Assembly (NCBI RefSeq): GCF_017591425.1
Contig: NW_024465421.1
Span: forward strand, 24,441,001-24,505,000
Length of the DNA: 64,000 bases
Direction of reading: 5' to 3'
Origin: Ochotona curzoniae
Lineage: Eukaryota; Chordata; Mammalia; Lagomorpha; Ochotonidae
In this document: in pieces, positions 33,211-44,479 of the stretch
How the letters are laid out: every line of letters starts with the position of its first letter
How positions within the stretch are numbered: the first letter of the stretch is position 1
Position numbers and translations under genes: made by a program
The notes under the pieces: model-generated
Databases searched by the model: none
The model's input: only the letters and a program-made list of their open reading frames with translations
What the model was told of the DNA's origin: nothing

Positions 33211-34195
33211 CCCAGGCGCTCATTGCCTGCCACACCCGGGGCTCGCACCCCACATCCCCGGACCTCCTTCCTCCTGAGCTGGGGACTCAAGGACCCCAGG
33301 CTGCTGGACCCCAGGACTGGCACTGCCTGCGGAATCCTGGGTGGGGGGGTCTTCTTTGTCTCTGGGCAGTGCTGACCCCACCTGGCAGGGGTCTTGACAC
33401 CTCACCCTGCCACGGCCCCATCCCCCTGCTCTGGGGACACCAGGGTGAACCACACCCTGCATGGCAGCCTGGGCAGCAGCCTGGGTAGGCCCTCCCCCTT
33501 CAGGCTGATCCTGGAGTCTGGTTCCACCCCTGCTCCTGGACACCCCGGGGTGGGACAGCTTTCTGCTCAGGGGTCCTGGGGGGGCGGGGATGTATCCTGC
33601 AGATGCCCGGGAGGCGCAGCTCCTGGAACCGCTGAGGCCTGCGCCCAGAGCTGGGAGGCCTGTTGGGCACGCCCCAGTCCTCCCACCCAGACCCTCCTCC
33701 CACTGTCAAAGGTGCCTGCCTAGGCGGTTCTGGGCGCCGCAGCAGGGGCCTGAGCCATCCATTTCCAGGTGACCCCACCCAGAAGTTCCGCGGGGTGGGG
33801 TGGGGGGCATGTTTAGAGCAGAAACTAACCAGGCGTGGCCTCCACCTGGCTGCCAGCTCCCCAGGTGGCACTTGCAGCCACCTACCTCCCTCCTCACCCA
33901 CCACCCCCAGCGTCCCCCATCTTCCCTGCCCTGTCCCAGGAGTCATGGTCACCCACGGTGTGAGGCACCCGGGGAAGCTACCCCATCCTGCCCTCACAAC
34001 CCCGGTCACACCCCACAAACCCCGCGAACTCCTTTCCCCAGGCAAGGCCGCCCTCAAGTGCCCCTCCTGGAGCGCCTGCCCTCAGCGAGGTCAAGGCCCC
34101 GACTGCCCCGGGAGACATCTACCCAGGTCAGGTCCTGCCCCCAGCCCCTTCCCGGGCCCCAAGGCCTCCAGACATGAGGAGGAGACTCAGGGCGG
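33210..34195. other. ARHGDIG-RGS11 divergent intergenic region
   Basis: GC-rich unique sequence between the two divergently transcribed genes. I see no exon, no SINE and no conserved protein similarity in its open frames. Confidence 0.5.
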
Positions 34196-34199
34196 CCCC

Positions 34200-34259
34200 G
34201 CAGCCCCGGGATTAACGCGCGGGGGCGGGGCGGTCCGGCCTGCGCCACCTGCCGCGACC
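34200..34259 (+). promoter_or_regulatory. RGS11: RGS11 core promoter with an OTX/CRX-like core
   Basis: Just before the RGS11 ATG lie a GGATTA core (34209-34214, the CRX/OTX recognition core) and a GC-box run (GGGGCGGGGCGG). RGS11 is a retinal ON-bipolar-cell gene, where OTX2 and CRX act, so the GGATTA is worth noting. The motif is short and the regulatory claim is inference. Confidence 0.3.
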
Positions 34260-37200
34260 ATGGCCGCCTGCCTCGCGCCCCTGGGCCAGCGCGCCCGCGC
34301 GCAGAAGTCGAACCTGGACAAGGTGGGCACAGCGCACGGCCCTCCCTGCGCCCTGGGCCTGTCCCCCGGCCGGGTGTGCCCCCTCCCCTCCCTGCGCCCT
34401 GGGCCTGTCCCCCGGCCGGGTGTGCCCCCTCCCCTCCCTGCGCCCTGGGCCTGTCCCCCGGCCGGGTGTGCCCCCTCCCCTCCCTGCGCCCTGGGCCTAT
34501 TCCTGGGCCTGTCCCCCGGCCGGGTGTGCCCCCTCCCCTCCCGCAGGGCCACGGGGGGGGAGGGGCCCGAGGTCGGTGGGGCGGGGCGGCGGCCAGGCTG
34601 GCCCTCATGGCAGCGCGCTCGGCATAGATGGAGCGGGTGGTCGTGAGCATGCAGGACCCGGATCAGGGCGTGAAGATGCGAAGCCAGCGGCTCCTCGTCA
34701 GTGTCATCCCTCACGCCGTGACGGGTGAGACCCTGCCCGCGGCCGGGTGGGAGGCCCGGGAAGCCTGGCCCCCACCCCACGCCACGCGGCACCACGCCAG
34801 TGTTTCCTGCGCAGGTGGCGACGTGGTGCAGTGGCTGACCCAGAAGTTCTGCATCTCGGACGAGGGTGAGGGTCTGCCCGGGCGGGCGGGGGCGGGAGGG
34901 CCGGCTGCCCCTGTTCTCACCCGTGCCCTCGGCAGAGGCGCTGCACCTGGGCATGCTGCTGGTGCAGCACGGGTATCTGTATCCGCTGCGGGACCTCCGC
35001 AGTCTGGTGCTGCGGCCGGATGATACACCCTACAGGTTCCAGGTCAGGCTGGGGCCCTGTGGGCAGCCTGAGGGTGGGGTCGTCTGGGGAGGCCTCACAA
35101 CTCCTCCCTCTTGCAAAAGGCCTGGATGCAAGTGCTGTGGGGTGAAAGACTTTCCCCTTCCTGGGATCCCCACCCTGCCCACTGGTGTCTGAGTGGCTTG
35201 CCCCAAACTGCCGGAGTCTTCCTGCCTCTCCTGTCCCCCAGCTAGCCCCCAGTCACCCTCTGCCCCAGCCTGAATCCACTGCACCTGCCCAAGGCCCCAA
35301 GAGAAAAGCAGGCCTTGTTCAGGATGGGCAGTGCCCAGCCGGGGCTCCTCCCAGGGTGCCGGGCAGAAGTGGGGGTGGCAGCAGGAAGGGGAGGCCATGC
35401 CAGTGCTGCACACCATTCTCCCATGGCACGGCAGACACCCTACTTCTGGGCGAGCACTGTGTGGCCAGCTGCTGAGTTGGACTACGGTGAGAACAGGGGC
35501 TGGGCTGGCTGGGGTCTGAGGCCCAGATGCAGACCAAGGACAAGGGAACTGAGGGCAGGACCGTGCCGCATGTCCCTGCAGCCATCTACTTGACCAAGAA
35601 GCGCATCCACAAACAGGGCACTCTGGGGGATCACGAGAAGGTGAGGGCCCAGGGGCGGCAGGGGCCGGGGCGGCGCAGTTCCCTCAGAGCTGAGTGTGGT
35701 CTGGGGCCTCCCACAGGAGCACTATGACCAGCTGCGGCACAAGATCGGCCATACCTGGGACCTGGTGCTCATGCAAGCCAGGGAGCAGCTGAGGTGAACC
35801 TGGCTGGCTGGCCGGCTGGCGTGGACACCCCGGACTTGGGCTGAGGCTGGGCGGGGGTGTGGCATGCATCCAGCTCTCCCACTGCCCTCAGGGCTGCCAG
35901 GCAGCGCCGCCGAGCAGACAGGCTGGTCATCGCGTGCCAGGAGCAGACCTACTGGCTGGTAAACCGGCCCCCGGTGAGCCCCCAGCCTTAGTAAAGGTGA
36001 CAGGTGCCAGTTCTGCCTCTGTGAGCTCATAGGACTAGGTCTTCCCAGAAGCCTGGACCTCAGAGGACTTGGGCGGGGAGTCCAGGGCTGAGGTCCCTGC
36101 AGGTGGCGGGAGGCACAGTCCCCACCTCTTCTTGCTGCAGCCAGGGGTCCCTCATGTGCTGGAGCAAGGTCCAGAGAGGAGCTTGTGTGCCCCCAGCCGC
36201 CTGCACATGGTGAGTGAGGTCCATCCTGCAGTGGCGTTCCCTGGAGCTCCCACTAATGCCTGCCACCTCTGTATCAGAAAAATACACTTTTGAAGATGAC
36301 TGGCAATTTTGAGAATCTCTGTGGAACATTCTGGTAGCTTCCAGACTCACAGTTCCCAGAGATCTTGCAGAGGGGGATCTGAGAGTCCATCAGGGGTCCT
36401 GTGCTACATCCTGGGGACTTGGGACTCAGCTTGGGGAGGGTCCATTGGGCCAGGGTCCCTGATCGTGGCCATTCCCTTTCAGTGCAAGAGCCTGCAGTTC
36501 TACAAGTGGGAGGTAGGTGTGGTCAGTGGGCAGGGTCAGGGGCCCAGGCTGACCAGGCCCTGACTCACAGGCCCCTGTCCTAGATCGAGTACGCCAGGAG
36601 GGCGCTGGGCAGGAGCCGGCTCAAGTCCTCCGACTGCCTTGAGGCGTGAGTGGGGTGAGGGGTGGCAGCGGACCCAGGCCTTGTTTCCGCGGGGTACCAG
36701 CCTTGCCATCCTTGCCCAGGTACCTCAAGTTCAGCGGTCAGCGTGGGTCCCACGACCCCATTCTGTCCGGATGCCTGCCCAGCAACCCCTGGGTCACAGA
36801 TGACGAGGCCTATTGGGCTGTGAATGCGCCCACGTGAGCCAGCGCAGGGCTGCGGGTGGGCAGGGCCGTGGGCAGGCCCGCCCGGGGTGAGGGGCAGCTG
36901 CAGACCGCCTTCCTCGCCTCCAGGGTGCCCACGCCGACGCGCCTTCGTGTGGAGCGCTGGGCCTTCAGCTTCCGCGAGCTCCTGGACGACCCTGTGGGCC
37001 GGGCGCACTTCCTGGACTTCCTGGAGAAAGAGTTCAGTGGTGAGCAGACCCCCCTCCCCTGCTGCCCTCTGCTCGAGGGACCGAGGGACCGCTGACGCAG
37101 TGTCCGGCCTCCAGCCGAGAACCTCAGCTTTTGGGAAGCCTGTGAGGAGCTGCGTTACGGAGGGCAGGCCCAGATCCCCGCCCTGGTGGACACCGTGTAT

Positions 37201-38379
37201 CAGTGAGTATGAGGGGCTGGGCGGGGGTGGCGGACTGGCCAGCCCGCTTGCACCTGCCGCGCCTCCCCGCCTCCCCCAGGCAGTTCCTGGCCCCCGGGGC
37301 TGCCCACTGGGTCAACATCGACAGCCGCACGATGGAGCGCACGCTGGCGGGCCTGAGCCAGCCACACCGCTACGTGCTGGACGACGCGCAGCTGCACATC
37401 TACACGCTCATGAAGAAGGTGGGCGCGCACAGCAGGTGGTGCTGTGCTGCTGTGCAGGGAGACCTGAGCAGAGGGCCTCCCCAGACAGCCACGCTGGCCA
37501 GGCTGAAGCTGAGGGCAGCTCTCCCACGTGGGCTGTGGGCCCGAGTCCCACATCTGGTGGTGTGCTTTTGCCAGGATCTCCGCATGGTGTTTGCACCCCG
37601 CTGCATGCCGGGATGTGGGTCTGTGAACGATGTGACAGGGCAGGGGGAATCAGCTTGTTTGTTTCACACACAAAGCAGTGCAACAGAGGGCCTGAGGTGT
37701 GTGGTCACTCTGGGTGCCCACGGCAGCCAGGGGACCTCCCACACCCATCCTCCACTCCCAGACGATGGAAAGTAGCTATGGTCACCATCCTCCAGTGAGC
37801 TTCCTGCTGACCCACTCCGGGACAGGCAGGTGCTTCCCCAGCCCCATTAGCAAGGAGCTGAGTTGGAACCGGAGGCAGAACTAGAATCCACTCAGGGAGC
37901 CAGCATCGCTTGTGGCTGCCTAACCTACAGGGCTGCAGCTGGCCCCAGTGACATGCTATCCATGTCCTCTCTTTGGGGCAATGCCCTGCTCTCCTCCATG
38001 CTCTAGCCCTCCCTCGGGCCTCCCAGGGTAGGACTGACTAGGGCCAGCTGGGAGGGGTCAAGGGCCAATGCCCCCTTTTGCAGGACTCCTACCCGAGGTT
38101 CCTAAAGTCGGACCTGTACAAGGGCCTGCTGGCCGAGGCTACGGTCCCTGCAGAGACCAAGAGGCGGTGAGCCCAGGCTGTCGCTTGCTGGCTGAGGCTG
38201 GCAGGTCCCCAGGGCGTGGGTGAGGCTCTGTGGCGAGGGCAGGGAACCCCAGTGCTAGCTTTCAGCTGCTTCTCACCCACAGGGTGTTCCTGTTCCTGCG
38301 GAAGCCGTGGCACCCCAGCCCCCGCCCCACATTCCTTCCCGTTCTGGGGGAGCCCACGGCTGGCCACCAGGAGGCCTAG
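34260..38379 (+). CDS. RGS11: Regulator of G-protein signalling 11 (R7 family)
   Basis: A GTPase-activating protein for Galpha-o that works with Gbeta5 and ends the mGluR6 signal in retinal ON-bipolar cells. Seventeen exons: 34260-34322, 34628-34724, 34815-34865, 34936-35042, 35435-35486, 35582-35640, 35717-35793, 35892-35973, 36141-36209, 36483-36512, 36584-36645, 36720-36833, 36924-37039, 37115-37202, 37280-37418, 38084-38166, 38283-38379; 461 aa (human 467). Domains in order: DEP (about 30-110, [20 protein letters not shown]), linker helix, GGL with the Gbeta5-binding [12 protein letters not shown] (about 220-285), and RGS (about 300-415, [20 protein letters not shown]-like [19 protein letters not shown]). 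The 30-nt exon 10 encodes [10 protein letters not shown], which differs from the human TKSADFHKRE I recall. An in-frame Met at 34628 opens exon 2 and could serve as a second start. Confidence 0.97.
34341..34539 (+). repeat. 46-bp minisatellite in RGS11 intron 1
   Basis: Three near-identical 46-bp units (34341-34386, 34387-34432, 34433-34478) plus a fourth carrying a short internal insertion (34479 to about 34536). The unit reads CCTCCCTGCGCCCTGGGCCT onward, through a CCCCCGGCCGGG core. The array begins 18 bp after the exon 1 donor and nearly fills this short intron. Confidence 0.9.
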
Positions 38380-38850
38380 CAGACCAGTCAGCTCCCAGCC
38401 CCTGGTTGCCCCATACCCTCCTCAGCCCAGGGTTCCTGCAGCTGCTGATCACCTGCTGCCCTGTGCCCGCTCACTGTGCAGCCCTCCAAAGCAAGCCTGG
38501 CTCAGGATGGAGGGCTCTGACAACAAGGCTGGGCGAGACTGGAGGCCCCCTGGAACCGCCTGCATCCTGGTGTTCTCCAGGGCAGCACTGGGCTCCAGAC
38601 GTCTCCCAGAAGTCCCTTCTAGCAGTTAACCCCTGGAAGGTCCCAATCAGCCCATCAGGTCCAGGAGTGGGCACAACCCTGCCCTATGGGACTCCTGGGA
38701 GCCCCCATTCTATGGAGGCCACCCTGGGCTTAGTGTTTTTGGGGTACAAGCTGTGGCTCATGAGTAATTGCGCTGGGGGGGTCTCCCTGACATAGGGTGA
38801 ATGCACAGCTGGTTCCTCCAGGCAATAAAGGATGGCGGGCACAGCTTGGG
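38380..38850 (+). other. RGS11: RGS11 3' UTR with poly(A) signal
   Basis: An AATAAA at 38824-38829 lies about 445 bases after the TAG at 38377-38379. Beyond it, 38850-39340 is unique sequence without recognisable features, up to the FAM234A 3' end on the other strand. Confidence 0.7.
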
Positions 38851-39339
38851 GTGTGCACACATGGTGGCTGGTATGAGCATACTGGGGGGCGCAGGTATGA
38901 ATGAGCCTCCAGGCAAGGTTCCCAGTGTGTGGGCTGACCATGAAGTGACCCAGCCCTCCCAGGCTCTACCTGGATCCCAGGAGGCAGGGGCTGTGGGGGT
39001 GGAAGGACAGCTGTGCTGGAATGAGGGGTGAGCCTGCTGTGGAATGTGGCTGCCTGAGGCAGGGACTTCTGCCTTGCTGATCCTGGGTGGCCGACAATGG
39101 GCTGCAGGCTGACCTCACCCACGGTGGGAAGGCCATCTGTTGGGGTGAGACTGCTGCTGCTTTGCAGGGCAGCCTAGAGCTCAGCAGCCCATGGGGACCC
39201 AGGGCAGCGTGGCCACTCATGGAGCCCAGCTTCTGTCCACACACATCTGGGAGCATCTTCCCTGCAGCTGTCCCCCACCTCTGCTTCTGTCACTCCTCAG
39301 AACCACTGACTGACACAGCTCACATCTGACCAGGTGCAG

Positions 39340-39858
39340 GGTCACACAGTGCAAATGGTTTATTTGGTTCTCCTGGGATGGAGGGTGCTGCGAGGCAGCT
39401 CTGCTATGTGCTCAGGGTGCTGAGCCGCCAGGGGCAGCAAGGCACAGAGGTGAGTGGGGTTGCAGACACCAGGGTAGGCAGGAGAGAAGGGGTAGAAGCA
39501 TTCACAGGCCAAGGTGGGCGTGGGGATACACACAGCTGCAGTGTGGCCCACCATATCAGAAACCTCAGCAACTCCAGCTGGCAGTAGCCCCAGGCCGGAG
39601 CACCCAGTGCTGCAGCTGCATTTGGTTGGCTCCCCTGAGGCTGGTGTGGGGAGACACGGGAGCACAGGTCCTGGGCACTTGGCGAGGCACAGCTGGCAGG
39701 CAAACTCTGTCCAGTGGACCCAGGAGACACGAGGGAGGCGGAAGGGACACCTGGAGGAGGACCCTGAAAGCCCTGACTCCCTGCTGGACATAGCAGGAAG
39801 GGCTGGCCAGTGGTTGCCCCCCCCCCCCGTCCTGCCCCCAGCTTCCAGTGATCTCCAC
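39340..39858 (-). other. FAM234A: FAM234A 3' UTR with poly(A) signal
   Basis: The minus strand carries AATAAA at 39364-39359, about 495 bases after the stop codon. A run of ten Cs (39819-39828) interrupts the UTR. RGS11 and FAM234A are tail to tail, with signals about 530 bp apart. Confidence 0.7.
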
Positions 39859-42800
39859 CTAAGTGTCACTCCGATAGCGCAGCTGGGAGAAGCGGTCTCT
39901 GATGGCCTGGTCACTCTCCGGGCCCCCCTTGCCCAGGTGGACTACTCTGCTGCCCGGCACGAGGTCGCGCACCTTGTGCTTGGTCACAGACACCAGCCCG
40001 GGCATGTCGGAGCTGGCAGGGCCCGTCAGGAGGATGTAGGCGGCATGGCGGCTCGGCTCGAACAGGAGTACTGTGGGGACACAGCCGTCAGTGGGCAGCA
40101 GTGTGCCAGCGGGGGCCTGGCTCAGGACCTCACTCACCATCTGCAATGACGATGTTGGCAGACACGTTGGCCAGCTCCAGCAGCACGTGTGGCAGCGTCG
40201 GGTGGAACATATACAGACTGTGCCAGTTGGCCTCGGGCTCCTGTGACAAGAGCCAGCCTCACATACGGCCTCATGGTCCAAGGAGGCTGCTAGTAGAGCG
40301 GTGCTGCCCCAACAGGCTGCCCCACAGTACTGGCTCCAAGCTCCTTACCCCAGCCAGGCTGTCCCCCTCCCCATCTCAGGCCCATCAGCCTCCAGGGAGG
40401 CCCTGACGGGGCATTCAGCAGCCCCCAGGTGCATCCAGGCAGATTCAGCCCGGCACTGGCTCCCAGCTCGGGTGCCCTGAGTGCAGCCTCGGCCATACCG
40501 TCTCGTTGGTGCTGGTTAGTTCATGCAGGCCCCAGAAGAAGAAGGCAGAGCGGTGGTCTGCGGTGGGAAGAGTGGTGGATGGTGGACCCTGTGGCAGGCC
40601 GGGGAGGGCCTGGCTCCACAAGGTGTTTCCAGAGCTGAGGTCCAGGAGGAGGATCTACGGATGGAGGGGAAGGGGGTACTGACGGGGGCCCATCTCGTGA
40701 AGACAGCCCCAACCCCTGAAGACGCCATTCTGCCCGAAGAGGGTGGCAGGAGAAGGCACAGCCACCTGTCTGTCAAGGCCGGTTCCGTTCTCAATGACCA
40801 CGGCCAAGGCATCTGGTTTGTAGTGGCCGAGGACAGGTTTTCTGAAAGGAGGAGGGGAGAGCTCACAGGGGTGTCTAGAGACCAAGGGGGAAGAGGCACT
40901 TGGACACCCAGAGTGGGCAGCACCCAGGATGAGTGCCAGGCCTCATCCCCACGGCCCAGGAAACCTGGCTACACCCAGGGCTGCCTAGTACCTCAGGACC
41001 TGGGCCACGCCCAGGGTCCACCTGGGTGTGAGCTCCTGACCGTCCAGCAGCATGCAGGCCTCAGAGCCCACGAGCAGCAAGTCCTGGCCGCCTTTCCCTG
41101 GCACGTTCATCAGGTGGTGCACAGCCCCGGAGCTGTGGGGTGAGAGGGGAAGAGTAGTGGGCAGGTCTTGGCTGACCCCAACACCCCTCAGGCTCCCACG
41201 GCCGAGCTGCCCGCTCCTGTGGTCCAGCTCAGCCTGCACAGACGCCAGCAGCCCGCCTGGGTGCCGCACCCACCTGTGTAGATCCAGCTTGTGGCCGGTG
41301 GAGCTGAGCTTCCTCTCCCACAGGGGGTCCGTCTGCAGGGGGCCCTCCTCCCCAGTCACCTGCTTGTACAGACCCTTCATGGAGCAGCCGCAGAGGGAAT
41401 CTGCTGTCCAACACACAAGATACCCATGCCATTGGTCCCAGGCAGCTATGCCCTCTCCCTCCTCAGTGCTGCTTCAGGGACCTGAGGTAGGCCACTTACC
41501 ACAGGGGAGGAGAATGTAGTGTGCGCCCGTTCTGGTGACATGAAGCAGGGGGCTGCTGTGCCCGGCGACACCCAGGCTAACTCCACGGCCAATCTGGTGC
41601 CCGGTGCTGCCTGAGTAGAGGTAACCCTGCACCTGCAGTGACAGGGTAGCAGGCAGTGAGGGGGCCCAGGGGAAGTGTCAGGCCAGGCCTTGGGAGGGGC
41701 TGGCAGGGGCACTCCTCCGCACCTCCATTCCCTCCCTGGTGAGGAGAAGCAGGTCTGGGGCTCCATCGCCATTGACGTCTGGCACATGCAGCAGAGGTCG
41801 CAGGATGGACGTGTTGCTGCCAAAACCACTGGGGTGGCTCCACCGGGTCTTGCCTGCAAGCAGGTAGAGTGCGGGATCCAGGCTTCCTGTGCTGCCTCTG
41901 GCTGAAGCCCCGTTGCAGGTATGTCCCACACCCAGCACGCCCAGTGTGAGTGCTCACAGCCAGCAGCCCCGCAGGCCAGTGTCAGCCCCTCCCGAGTCCT
42001 CCTTGCCAACACCGACCCCCTGAGCAGCCGGTGGCGCCACCCCTGGGAGGGGATAGCTGACCCACCTGTGAACACATCCACGGCAATGAAAGATCTGGGC
42101 CTGCCCACAAGGACACAGGTGGGTGCCACCTCGGCATCTGTCAACTGGGGCACGGCACAGTCTGCGAGGGCCACGTCGGGGGCCACGGGCTTCTCCCACA
42201 GCACGCTGCCATTGGCCCCCGACACCGCAGCCACAAAAGCACAGGGGGAGGAGCCTGGGAATGAGATGGATGCCGGCTGGGCAGCCTGAGCGATGGCTTC
42301 AACCCCTGCCTGGGCTGGGGCTGGCCTCCGAGACCCTCCCCACCCCCGGGAGAGTGACGTAATGTATCCCGGAGCCCAGTAACCCTGAGAGCACTGCAAT
42401 TACCTTCCTCAGTGCAGGAGTGGTTAACAGCGTCGCTAGCGCTGGTGGTTTTATAAAGAAAGAGGATGTCCTGTATCCTGTCCCCGTTAATGTCTTCGAG
42501 GGCCAGGAAATCATAGGTGACTGGAAGAGACAACCAGGCACAGTACATCCTGGGCTGCACCAATGCTGGACCACTTGGCAGCCACGGGCAGTCCGGAGCA
42601 CGCAGGTAGAGACCACCCAGCAGCCACAAGCCATCCTGGGCCACACAGGCAGAGACCACCGGGCAGCCACAGCCAGGATTAGGCACCCTGCTGTCGCGAA
42701 GGATGGGGTGCAGGGTCACAAGGGGGCATTCGCAACAGCCCCCATCCAGGAAGATATTGTCTTGGCATTCCTTGGGGCCCTCTCAGGGCATGCCCACACC

Positions 42801-43702
42801 CCACACTCTAAAGGAATTGCTTCCTTTCATCAAGGGCCTCCCGCCACACACCCAGAGATTAAGGCCAACCCTTGGCTGCAGGTCACATACAAGTTGAGTT
42901 TTGGACTTTGATCTCTGTTGACTTGTACTCGCTTCGACAGCACATATACTAAAACTGGAATGATCTCTGTTGACTGAGGGGCTAGTACTGTGAAACTGAG
43001 AACAGGGGGAAAATCTTTGTACCACTGAATGTACTGATGCCAAAAGCAAGCCAACAAAAGAAAAGGCAGGAGCCTGGCGGTGTGGCCTAGCGGCTGAAGT
43101 CCTCGCCAGGATCCCATATGGGCGCCGGTTCTAATCCCAGCAGCTCCACTTCCCATCCAGCTCCCTGCCTGTGTCCTGGGAAAGCTGTCGAGGATGGCCC
43201 AAAGCCTTGGGACCCTGCACCCGCATGGGAGACCCAGAAGAGGCTCCTGGCTTTGGAAGGGCTCAGCTCTGGCCGTTGGGGCCACTTGGGGAATGAAACA
43301 TCGGACGGAAGATCTTCCTCTCTCTCCTTACTGTATCTCTGCCTTTCCAATAAAAAATAAATAAATCTTTTTTTTTTTTTAAAGAAGATTTATTTATTTC
43401 TTGGAAAGGCAGAGATACAGAGGAGGAAAGAGAGGAAGATCTTCCGTCCGATGATTCACTCCCCAAGTGGCCCCAACAGCCGACGCTATGCTGGTCCAAA
43501 GCCAGGATCCAGGAACCTCTTCCGGGTCTCCCATGTGGATGCAGGGTCCCAAAGCTTTGGGCCATCCTCAACTGCTTTCCCAGGCCATAGGCAGGGAGCT
43601 GGATGGGAAGTGGAGCTGCTGGGATTAGAACCGGGCCCATATGGGATCCCAGAGCATTCAAGTCAGGGACTTTAGCCGCTAGGCCACGCCGCCGGGCCCA
43701 AG

Positions 43703-43734
<32 letters not shown>

Positions 43735-44321
43735 GGCACAAGACAGGGTGGGTGTGCTTTTCTAGATGGCCACAGGGCCAGTGGCTCTGCGGGCATTGTG
43801 GCAGGAGGGGACACAATGTGTGGGACATTTGCAGGCTTCTCAACAGCCTCGGCTACAACTGCCACCCCAGTTCTGTTTCACTGGAGGCTGTCTGTTTTAG
43901 GGATGTGATCAGATCACTTGATTCATTTCACCCTCATTCTTTCTGTGGGGGTGGGGTGCTGAGCTCCCAGATGCTCAGGAGGACTTCACCAAAGGCTGCT
44001 CAGGCCAACAAGGGCAGCCCGAGTCACTCCCAGGATGGACAGCCTCAGACACTCACCTGCTGCATTGTAGTCAAGTCTCCACATCCTCTTGGACATAGGT
44101 CGGTCAGGACAGGGGATGATGAACGAGACCACAAATACCACAAAGAGGCAGAGGAAGAGTGAGAGGAAAAACGCCACCGCTCGGCACCGTGAGAGCCGGG
44201 ACTGAGCAGGCGAGCGCTGCAGGCGGTCTTCAGCTTTAACTGGGTTTCCCGGACTCTGTTTTGACTTTCTGTCTTCGCTCTTCAAGGGGTGGCTCTCAGC
44301 TTCTAAGTCCTTGTTGTCCAT
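39859..44321 (-). CDS. FAM234A: FAM234A (ITFG3) single-pass membrane protein
   Basis: A poorly characterised type II membrane protein with integrin-alpha-like FG-GAP motifs; its molecular function is not established. Eleven coding exons, in transcript order: 44321-44057, 42520-42404, 42254-42066, 41853-41723, 41632-41500, 41400-41274, 41132-40992, 40841-40766, 40654-40499, 40240-40138, 40070-39859; 549 aa (human 552). The N-terminus is cytoplasmic and charged (MDNKDLEAESHPLKSED). One transmembrane segment follows at about residues 48-69 (AFFLSLFLCLFVVFVVSFII). The ectodomain has FG-GAP-type calcium-loop sequences (DINGDRIQD, DVNGDGAPDLL), paired cysteines (LCGCSMKGLY) and several N-glycosylation sequons (NGS, NHS, NTS, NGT, NET, NVS). 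The coding start exon probably begins at 44356, after an acceptor ending AACACAG, leaving a 35-nt leader before the ATG. Confidence 0.96.
42925..42960 (+). pseudogene. 3'-truncated U6 snRNA retrocopy
   Basis: 36 bases match the 5' end of U6 snRNA from its first nucleotide (GTACTCGCTTCGACAGCACA, then TATACTAAAACTGGAA), with only a few transitions from the U6 sequence I know. It stops at about U6 nucleotide 36. It is bounded on both sides by an identical 15-bp direct repeat, TGATCTCTGTTGACT, at 42909-42923 and 42961-42975, which is the target-site duplication expected of L1-driven insertion. No poly(A) tail is present. It lies in the intron downstream of FAM234A's first coding exon and is antisense to that gene. 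Confidence 0.9.
43068..43380 (+). mobile_element. C-type SINE, left arm of inverted pair
   Basis: GCCTGGCGGTGTGGCCTAGC to AAATAAATCTTTTTTTTTTT; the tail runs straight into the reverse copy that follows. Confidence 0.92.
43381..43699 (-). mobile_element. C-type SINE, right arm of inverted pair
   Basis: AAAGAAGATTTATTTATTTC to CACGCCGCCGGGCCC, immediately abutting the forward copy tail to tail. Confidence 0.92.
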
Positions 44322-44479
44322 AGTCACGTGCACATCCCAGGGCCTATTCCTGGTCACTGTGTTAATAAGCCAAATATATGGGGCATAATGGGATAAGCGG
44401 CCACCTTTAATGCTGCACCGTTTCAAGTCTGGCTGCTCTACTTCCGAGCCAAGTCCCTGCTAACTGCCTGGGAACACAG

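Noticed and set aside
32385..33488. 367-aa plus-strand open frame, Pro/Ala/Arg rich
   Set aside because: Covers the ARHGDIG promoter CpG island antisense; the open frame is explained by high GC content and shows no recognisable domain.
34341..34539. Possible CRISPR-like array
   Set aside because: The units are contiguous with no unique spacers and the context is a vertebrate gene; it is a minisatellite.
33663..34646. 327-aa open frame overlapping RGS11 exon 1
   Set aside because: Runs through the 46-bp repeat in a frame different from RGS11; repeats such as [14 protein letters not shown] come from the array.
42540..42700. Imperfect duplication of CCACCCAGCAGCCACA-like words in a FAM234A intron
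   Set aside because: Only about two diverged copies; too weak to call a tandem array.
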